Assembly (NCBI GenBank): GCA_009774585.1
Contig: VSOA01000184.1
Location: 1 to 7,675 of the forward strand
DNA: 7,675 nucleotides
Reading direction: 5' to 3'
DNA from: Lachnospiraceae bacterium
GTDB lineage: Bacteria > Bacillota > Clostridia > Lachnospirales > Lachnospiraceae
The position numbers and the translations under genes are program-made. Within the stretch, counting starts at the first letter, position 1. Every line of letters starts with the position of its first letter. This document shows, piece after piece, positions 1 to 4,640 of this stretch. The notes below the pieces were generated by a model. It was not told the origin of the DNA and did no database searches. It worked only from the letters and a program-made list of their open reading frames with translations.

Positions 1-82
1 CAATATATTGTATTTATTTATTTTTTTTGCCTTTTTCATGTTTACATTTATACAAATTATTCTATATGGAATACTAGTATTA

Positions 83-105
83 AAAATTAAAATATTTTTA
101 ATTTT
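83..105. repeat. AT-only inverted repeat upstream of the XRE gene
   Basis: Two perfect 10-base arms, AAAATTAAAA (83-92) and TTTTAATTTT (96-105), are separated by TAT. The repeat ends 34 bases before the start codon of the XRE-type gene, where an autoregulatory operator could lie. The surrounding 130 bases are extremely AT-rich, so an A/T inverted repeat of this size could arise by chance. No convincing -35/-10 pair could be fixed here: TTTACA (41-46) with TATATG (63-68) is one weak option. Confidence 0.3.
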
Positions 106-126
106 AGAAATAGCCTACAATAACAA

Positions 127-132
127 AAAGGA
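127..132 (+). promoter_or_regulatory. Ribosome binding site deciding the XRE gene start
   Basis: AAAGGA lies 7 bases before the ATG at 140. The frame is open back to about position 8, but the upstream part translates into a Phe/Ile/Leu-rich run produced by T-rich DNA and has no Shine-Dalgarno sequence. This site together with the conserved protein start places initiation at 140. Confidence 0.75.
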
Positions 133-139
133 TATACAG

Positions 140-487
140 ATGAAAACAAGAATCAAGGAACTTCGATTGGAAAAAAATTTAACACAACAGACTCTCGCTA
201 AATACTTAGGAACCAATCAAACTACATTAAGCAAAATCGAGTGCGGGCTGGCTATTCCCGACGCTATGCTTTTAATCAGTTTATCAAATCTCTTTCATGT
301 CTCTACAGATTACATTCTGTGTCTTTCCGAAGAGCGTCTGAGTGCAGATTCATTATTGGCAGACAACATGCATCGTCTTAAAAAATATCAGCATTTTATC
401 TCCCTTTACCAAAAAATGACTCCGAAACAGCAAAAAGACTTTTATAGTTTTCTTTGCAGCATACTGGATAATGACGAAAATCTTTAG
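140..487 (+). CDS. XRE/Cro-family helix-turn-helix transcriptional regulator
   Basis: A 115-residue protein, probably a cytoplasmic DNA-binding repressor. Residues about 4-57 form an XRE/HTH_3 domain: start MKTRIKELR, first helices with LTQQTLAKYLG, recognition-helix region TNQTTLSKIECG, then IPDAMLLISLSNLFHVSTDYIL, the usual end of the five-helix fold. Residues 60-115 are charged and helical with no recognised domain; they may mediate dimerisation. The start at 140 is supported by the AAAGGA site and the domain boundary. The gene is on the plus strand, convergent with the galactose genes, and visibly AT-richer than they are, so it may have a different history. No partner gene or phage gene is visible, as its upstream side is cut by the window edge. 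The family call is firm; the target is unknown. Confidence 0.88.
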   Translation: MKTRIKELRLEKNLTQQTLAKYLGTNQTTLSKIECGLAIPDAMLLISLSNLFHVSTDYILCLSEERLSADSLLADNMHRLKKYQHFISLYQKMTPKQQKDFYSFLCSILDNDENL

Positions 488-499
488 TATTCACACCGT

Positions 500-524
500 T
501 ATAATGTACTGTAAGCGGTTAACA
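500..524 (+). promoter_or_regulatory. Perfect -10 box abutting a LacI/GalR-type operator-like sequence
   Basis: TATAAT occupies 500-505. Four bases later TGTAAGCGGTTAACA (510-524) matches the core of the E. coli lac operator, TGTGAGCGGATAACA, at 13 of 15 positions, and its two halves are imperfect inverted copies. It also resembles a CcpA cre site with one extra base. A start site near 512 would place the operator over +1, the usual geometry of repression. However, no good -35 lies at the right distance and no gene follows on the plus strand before the end of galT. A regulated non-coding transcript or a fossil promoter is possible. Confidence 0.35.
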
Positions 525-704
525 TCTATTATATCCTATAAACGTCATACATCTTTGGTTTTTATTCTTATAAAACGTTTATCAGATTTACCTTTTGATA
601 ATATAGCATTTCTAACAGATTGACAGATCATCCCTACAGATAACATATACTATCTTTCTGTCGTATCTGGTCTACGTCTCTTTGCCTTACGGCTAAGTGC
701 GTCT

Positions 705-731
705 AAAAGGCGGAATCATACGATTCCGCCT
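705..731 (-). terminator. Rho-independent terminator of the galK-galT transcript
   Basis: The arms AGGCGGAATC and GATTCCGCCT form a perfect 10-bp stem around a 4-base loop (708-731). On the minus strand the stem is followed directly by TTT (705-707), giving CCTTTTAG, a short U tract. It lies about 100 bases past the galT stop codon. On the plus strand the T run starts some 12 bases after the stem, so it is much less likely to end the XRE transcript. Confidence 0.72.
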
Positions 732-734
732 CAT

Positions 735-783
735 TTCTTACAGTTTTTTCACTTCTTACAGTTTTTTCACTTCTTACAGTTTT
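735..783. repeat. 18-bp tandem direct repeat, about 2.7 copies
   Basis: The unit TTCTTACAGTTTTTTCAC occurs at 735-752 and 753-770 with no mismatch, and its first 13 bases recur at 771-783. On the minus strand each unit reads GTGAAAAAACTGTAAGAA, that is V-K-K-L followed by a TAA stop, and all three TAA triplets are in frame with galT. It sits between the galT stop and the terminator hairpin. Confidence 0.9.
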
Positions 784-827
784 CTGCTAATTTTGTATTT
801 TTTGTTGATTTACCTGTCCGGTTGAAG

Positions 828-2339
828 TTAGCCGTTCACGTTCAAGCTTTCCACAAACTTATCAAACGCTGCCTGCCCTTCCTTCGTCCTCTTATACACA
901 CCTGCGTCCTCTAACACCTGCATGAACACATCGCCGATTTCTTTATGAAGAATATCCATGATGTTGTCTCTCGTGACAGTCTCATATTTTGGAAGAAACT
1001 CCTCTACCCAGTCGGCGTGTTTTTCAAGTATTTCATCTTTACGGACATCTGCTCCTAAGATAATTGCTTCCGCCAGCCGCTCCATCTCTTCTTTCAGTCT
1101 GGCAGGCAGCACCGCCAGCCCCATCACCTCAATCAGACCGATATTCTCTTTCTTAATATGATGCAGCTTTGCGTGCGGATGATAAACACCCAGAGGATGT
1201 TCCGCCGTCGTTATGTTGTTACGCAATACCAGATCCAGTTCAAACTTGTCGCCCCTCTTCCTCGCAATAGGGGTAATCGTATTATGCGGCTCTCCGTCCG
1301 TCTCAGCAAAAATAAATGCTAACTCGTCCGTATAGCCCCGCCACGCGGTTAATATCACATCTGCAAGCGCAATCAATCTGTCCGGATTCTCTGCTGCAAT
1401 ACGGATGACGGACATGGGCCAATTTACGATCCCTGCTTCCACATCCTCAAAACCTTTCACGGTAAACGTTCTTTCCACCCCGGCTCTCGCCATGGCAAAC
1501 TTATAATGCCCACCCTGAAAATGGTCATGACTTAAAATAGAACCTCCAACAATCGGCAGATCGGCATTGGATCCGACAAAGTAATGCGGAAACTGCTTTA
1601 CAAAATCAAACAGCTTACAGAATGTATCGTGTTCAATTTTCATCGGAATATGTTCGGAGTTAAACACAATACAGTGTTCATTATAATATACATAAGGAGA
1701 ATACTGGAATCCCCATCTGCTGCCATTGATCGTCACAGGTATTATTCTATGATTCTGCCTTGCCGGATGGTTAACACGACCCGCATATCCTTCATTCTCA
1801 ATACAGAGCAGGCATTTCGGATAACCGCTCTGTTTCGCGCTCTTCGCTGCGGCAATCGCCTTGGGATCTTTCTCCGGTTTCGACAGATTAATCGTAATAT
1901 CCAAATCACCGTATTTCGTCGCAGCAATCCATTTCTGGTCTTTCTTGATACGATACCTTCTGATATAGTCCGTATCCTGACTGAGTTTATAGAAATAATC
2001 GGTGGCATCTTTGGGATCGCTTTTATATTTGGCTTCAAATACGGAAATCACTTCACTCGGTCTGGGTACCAGCATACTCATAATCTTCGTATCAAACAAA
2101 TCCCTGTACACGATGCTGTTCTCAGTCATAATCCCATGTTCGTATGCATAATCCATCATTTCTGAAAGCACGTTTTCCAATTCTTCTTCGCCCATTGTGA
2201 CATCAGCGTCACTTTCTTCCAGTTCATCTAATTCAAAAAGTTCCAGCAGTCTGTTGGTCGTATATATTTTATCTGCTTCTGTAATCAGTCCGGTCTGTAA
2301 TCCGTACTGCACCAGTTTCCTAATATTCTTCTGAATCAT
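828..2339 (-). CDS. galT: UDP-glucose--hexose-1-phosphate uridylyltransferase, class II (GalT)
   Basis: A 503-residue cytoplasmic enzyme of the Leloir pathway. It transfers UMP between UDP-glucose and galactose-1-phosphate, giving UDP-galactose and glucose-1-phosphate. Length and sequence fit the Firmicutes class II family rather than the roughly 350-residue E. coli type. Landmarks include the cysteine pair in YPKCLLCIENEGYAGR (about 173-188), SILSHDHFQGGHY (about 268-280), which corresponds to the histidine active-site motif, and VYHPHAKLHHIKKENIGLIE (about 385-404). The chosen ATG gives MIQKNIRKLVQYGL, the usual family N-terminus, and leaves 43 bases after galK; a GGGAG lies rather far (13 bases) upstream. 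The frame extends to a TTG at 2408 or GTG at 2405 inside galK, which would add 22-23 residues by a coupled start but does not look like family sequence. It is cotranscribed with galK. Confidence 0.95.
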   Translation of the reverse strand: MIQKNIRKLVQYGLQTGLITEADKIYTTNRLLELFELDELEESDADVTMGEEELENVLSEMMDYAYEHGIMTENSIVYRDLFDTKIMSMLVPRPSEVISVFEAKYKSDPKDATDYFYKLSQDTDYIRRYRIKKDQKWIAATKYGDLDITINLSKPEKDPKAIAAAKSAKQSGYPKCLLCIENEGYAGRVNHPARQNHRIIPVTINGSRWGFQYSPYVYYNEHCIVFNSEHIPMKIEHDTFCKLFDFVKQFPHYFVGSNADLPIVGGSILSHDHFQGGHYKFAMARAGVERTFTVKGFEDVEAGIVNWPMSVIRIAAENPDRLIALADVILTAWRGYTDELAFIFAETDGEPHNTITPIARKRGDKFELDLVLRNNITTAEHPLGVYHPHAKLHHIKKENIGLIEVMGLAVLPARLKEEMERLAEAIILGADVRKDEILEKHADWVEEFLPKYETVTRDNIMDILHKEIGDVFMQVLEDAGVYKRTKEGQAAFDKFVESLNVNG

Positions 2340-2382
2340 ATCTGTCACTCTGCTCCCTTCCCAAGCTGTAATTTGATGCGCA

Positions 2383-3546
2383 CTATATTTTGCTTGGTCC
2401 GTCACCAATCTCTACTACATAAAAGTCCGCTGTTTTACCAACGCGTTCTTTATATGCGGCTCCCACTTTCTCTTTGAAGACATCCACTGCCTCATCGCGC
2501 ACAATGCTGACCGTACAGCCGCCGAAACCGCCGCCTGTGATTCTGGAACCGATGACTCCTTCAATCTTCCATGCCTCGTCAACTAATACGTCAATTTCCT
2601 CACAAGATACTTCATAATCATCACGTAAGGATACATGTGACGCATTCATCAATTCACCGAATAATTTCAAATCGTTGCTCTTCAACGCTTCAACCGCACG
2701 TATTGTTCTCTGATTCTCATATACAGCATGTTTTGCTCTTCTGACACGCACCTCATCTTTGATAGCGGATTTGTTCGCTTCATACTGCTCTTCGGATAAA
2801 TCACCCAATCCCTTAATATCAACGACTGTCTGCAGCTCCTCCAGCGCTTTCTCACATTCGCTTCGTCTCTCATTATACGCGGAGTTGACAAGAGAATGTT
2901 TTACATTGCTGTTTGTCACAACAATCTTCGCACCGTCTAATACAAGCGGTGCATACTCATAAGATAAGTCCGCCGTATCTAAGAAAATGGCATGATTCTT
3001 CTTACCCATAGCCGACGCAAACTGATCCATAATACCGCAATTCATACCGTTAAAATTGTTCTCGGAATACTGTCCAATTTTCGCCAGATCAACGTTTGTC
3101 ACATCAAATCCGTACAAATCTTTGAGTAAGTATCCTGTCAGCACTTCTAACGACGCAGAAGAAGACAAGCCGGAACCGTTAGGGATATTTCCGTTAAGCA
3201 CGATATCCAGACCGCAGTCCATCTCCATACCCCTGCCTGCAAAAGCCCACATAACGCCCTTCGGATAATTCGTCCAGTCTGCCTCTTTGGACGGCGTCAA
3301 GTCATCAAGGCTGCTCTCTATCACGCCCATCGACTCAAAATTCATTGAATGGAAATTTAATTTTCTGTCGTCTCTTTTTCTGACCGCAGCATATGTGCCA
3401 ATCGTCAAGGCGCACGGAAAAACATGTCCCCCATTGTAATCCGTATGCTCCCCGATCAGATTTACCCGTCCCGGTGCAAAATAAACATTTACACCCTGCA
3501 CATCCCCGTAAAGCTCTTCAAATTTCTTCAATACGATTTCTTTCAT
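2383..3546 (-). CDS. galK: Galactokinase (GHMP kinase family)
   Basis: A 387-residue cytoplasmic enzyme that phosphorylates alpha-D-galactose at C1 with ATP, the committing Leloir step. All family motifs are present: the galactokinase signature GRVNLIGEHTDYNGG (26-40), including Arg27, Glu33, His34 and Asp36 for sugar binding; the GHMP ATP loop PNGSGLSSSASLE (122-134); MNCGIMDQFASAMG (168-181) with the expected catalytic base Asp174; and the C-terminal glycine-rich GSRITGGGFGGCTV (333-346). The length is normal for bacterial GalK and nothing is broken. The ATG at 3546 has an AAGGAG eight bases upstream. galT follows 43 bases after the stop; an AraC-type regulator gene lies 182 bases upstream on the same strand, with promoter-like and operator-like elements in between. 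Confidence 0.97.
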   Translation of the reverse strand: MKEIVLKKFEELYGDVQGVNVYFAPGRVNLIGEHTDYNGGHVFPCALTIGTYAAVRKRDDRKLNFHSMNFESMGVIESSLDDLTPSKEADWTNYPKGVMWAFAGRGMEMDCGLDIVLNGNIPNGSGLSSSASLEVLTGYLLKDLYGFDVTNVDLAKIGQYSENNFNGMNCGIMDQFASAMGKKNHAIFLDTADLSYEYAPLVLDGAKIVVTNSNVKHSLVNSAYNERRSECEKALEELQTVVDIKGLGDLSEEQYEANKSAIKDEVRVRRAKHAVYENQRTIRAVEALKSNDLKLFGELMNASHVSLRDDYEVSCEEIDVLVDEAWKIEGVIGSRITGGGFGGCTVSIVRDEAVDVFKEKVGAAYKERVGKTADFYVVEIGDGPSKI

Positions 3547-3554
3547 GCCCCATT

Positions 3555-3560
3555 CTCCTT
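3555..3560 (-). promoter_or_regulatory. Ribosome binding site of galK
   Basis: On the minus strand AAGGAG lies 8 bases before the galK ATG, a near-ideal Shine-Dalgarno sequence and spacing. It fixes the galK start at 3546. Confidence 0.85.
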
Positions 3561-3569
3561 CTTAATAGA

Positions 3570-3620
3570 ATAATACTTTTTGTTCACAATATGCGCACCC
3601 GGTTGTTCACCTCTGTTTAC
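3570..3620 (-). promoter_or_regulatory. Putative activator-dependent galK promoter with GTGAACA repeats
   Basis: Reading the minus strand, GTAAACA (3620-3614), GTGAACA (3610-3604) and GTGAACA (3587-3581) are spaced by 10 and 23 bases, close to one and two helical turns. The two GTGAACA copies extend to an identical 8-mer, GTGAACAA. The last copy ends 5 bases before TATTAT (3575-3570), a 5/6 match to a -10 box that lacks a recognisable -35. Direct half-sites over the -35 region are the usual arrangement for AraC-family activators, and such a gene lies immediately upstream. This would give a short leader just ahead of the galK ribosome binding site. The sequence is seen; the regulator assignment is inference. 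Confidence 0.42.
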
Positions 3621-3632
3621 TGCTATCATATT

Positions 3633-3658
3633 AGATATTTCCATATTCTGAAATATCT
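3633..3658. repeat. 26-bp inverted repeat, operator-like, overlapping a promoter -10
   Basis: The arms AGATATTTC (3633-3641) and GAAATATCT (3650-3658) are perfect 9-base inverted copies around an 8-base spacer. The right arm covers the -10 of the TTGACA promoter read on the minus strand, a typical repressor position. It lacks a T run on either side, so it does not look like a terminator. Confidence 0.55.
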
Positions 3659-3680
3659 CTTTGTTATAAAAATCTGTCAA
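3652..3680 (-). promoter_or_regulatory. Sigma-70-type promoter ahead of galK
   Basis: On the minus strand a consensus TTGACA (3680-3675) is followed after 17 bases by GATATT (3657-3652), a 4/6 match to TATAAT. It lies in the gap between the AraC-type gene and galK and would give a leader of roughly 100 bases containing the GTGAACA repeats. The perfect -35 and exact spacing make it credible; the -10 is weak and lies inside an inverted repeat. Confidence 0.5.
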
Positions 3681-3728
3681 AATGTTATCTCATGATATCC
3701 TATTCCGTTATCTCCTGCCGTCTGCTCC

Positions 3729-4637
3729 TTAAGTACTTTCATTCAGGCTGTTAATCTGATTAATGAAATCTTCCACCTGTTTCAAATGTTCTTTGTTCCT
3801 TCTAGTTTCACCTTTTTGTATCTCTTTTCGGTAACTCGTCGGCGACATTTTCTTCATCTGTTTGAATGCTTTAGTAAAAACAAGCGGGTCGTGATATCCG
3901 CACGACAGCGCTATACTCTCCATGGGAAGCTCTGTAAGCTGTAGAAGTTCCGTTGCCTTTGTAATACGGAAAGTCGTCAAAAACTGCTGCGGTGACATGC
4001 CCATGGAATTCTGAAAAAGCGTGTACAAATAACTACGGTTAATGCAGACATAGTTTGCCACATCCGTCACCTTAATCGGATTACAGTAATTGCTTTGAAT
4101 AAAGGAAACTGCCTTGCGCACATAGGTGTTTGCTCTGTCTACCTCGTTCTTTTCGGCAACCTTCGTTCCCTCCGCTATAATCGACAGAAAAACCCCCAGT
4201 TGTCCGTTTCGCCGCAAATCATTAGACAATCCGAATGTATTGTGCTCCATCATATCTTTCACAATCCGATACAATTCTTCCGAATCCTCTGATTTGAAAA
4301 CAGGCTGTCTGACAGACAGCCCAATATTGCTTACATACTCTGCAGCCTGCACGCCACTGAATCCTACCCACACATAAGTCCATGGATCATTCTCATCTGC
4401 TTGGTAGAATGCCAGTTCATCAGGTGTAATCAGAAATCCGTAGCCCGCCTCCAGAGGATATTCTTTCCCTCCAATTGAAAATCGCCCTTTGCCGCTTAAT
4501 ATATAGTGTACCAGATAATGTGGTTTTAATGCCGGACCAAAGCTATGCAGACTTTCCGTTCGTGAAAGCCCACAACAGTTCACATACAAGCTCCCCGTCT
4601 GTTCCCCGGCAAATTCCAGTTTATAAGCTTTTTCCAT
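3729..4637 (-). CDS. AraC/XylS-family regulator, likely of galactose or galactoside genes
   Basis: A 302-residue cytoplasmic regulator. The N-terminal part (about 15-95) is a cupin-type AraC ligand-binding domain with SFGPALKPHYLVHYILSGKG (32-51), a stretch typical of MsmR/RafR-like regulators of sugar operons in Firmicutes. The C-terminal part (about 172-273) is the double helix-turn-helix: first around IKVTDVANYVCINRSYLYTL (188-207), second ending in the family signature GYHDPLVFTKAFKQMKKMSP (247-266) then TSYRK. A charged tail of about 30 residues follows. The ATG is only 3 bases after the kinase stop and has no good ribosome binding site, so translation is probably coupled to the kinase. 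galK lies downstream on the same strand, making galKT the obvious target; the ligand is not shown by sequence. Confidence 0.92.
   Translation of the reverse strand: MEKAYKLEFAGEQTGSLYVNCCGLSRTESLHSFGPALKPHYLVHYILSGKGRFSIGGKEYPLEAGYGFLITPDELAFYQADENDPWTYVWVGFSGVQAAEYVSNIGLSVRQPVFKSEDSEELYRIVKDMMEHNTFGLSNDLRRNGQLGVFLSIIAEGTKVAEKNEVDRANTYVRKAVSFIQSNYCNPIKVTDVANYVCINRSYLYTLFQNSMGMSPQQFLTTFRITKATELLQLTELPMESIALSCGYHDPLVFTKAFKQMKKMSPTSYRKEIQKGETRRNKEHLKQVEDFINQINSLNEST
4303..4321. repeat. Perfect 19-bp palindrome inside the AraC-type gene
   Basis: The arms GGCTGTCTG (4303-4311) and CAGACAGCC (4313-4321) flank a single A. On the minus strand the RNA could form GGCTGTC-TGTCA-GACAGCC, and the following bases are TGTTTTC, which gives a terminator-like shape. 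It encodes residues about 106-112 (GLSVRQP), between the sensor and DNA-binding domains. Confidence 0.6.
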
Positions 4638-4640
4638 ATG

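Larger units (their letters stand above)
488..827. other. Gene-free convergent interval between the XRE gene and galT
   Basis: This 340-base stretch has no convincing protein gene. It contains a TATAAT box with a lac-operator-like sequence (500-524), a weak distant inverted repeat ATAAACGT/ACGTTTAT (538-545 and 575-582), an isolated TTGACA (620-625), a further inverted pair GACAGA/TCTGTC (622-627 and 657-662), the galT-side terminator hairpin (708-731) and an 18-bp tandem repeat (735-783). A 39-codon frame at 504-623 has no ribosome binding site and is not called. No clear terminator for the XRE gene was found. Confidence 0.7.

Noticed and set aside
8..139. N-terminal extension of the XRE protein from an early TTG codon
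   Set aside because: The extension is a low-complexity hydrophobic translation of T-rich DNA without a ribosome binding site; a good site and the domain start point to 140.
504..623. 39-codon plus-strand frame in the intergenic interval
   Set aside because: There is no Shine-Dalgarno sequence, the ATG overlaps the TATAAT box, and the translation has no recognisable feature.
620..625. Isolated TTGACA as a second plus-strand promoter
   Set aside because: No -10-like hexamer lies 16-18 bases downstream; the nearest TATACT is 20 bases away.
708..750. The 708-731 hairpin as terminator of the XRE gene on the plus strand
   Set aside because: On the plus strand the T run begins about 12 bases after the stem, too far for a standard intrinsic terminator.
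1584..2165. 193-codon plus-strand frame across galT
   Set aside because: It lies wholly antisense to a strongly supported enzyme gene and has no family features; it is a shadow of galT codon use.
3729..4637. AraC-type gene as the DNA-binding response regulator of the kinase
   Set aside because: Its N-terminus is a cupin-type ligand domain and lacks receiver aspartates, so it is not a direct phosphorelay acceptor.
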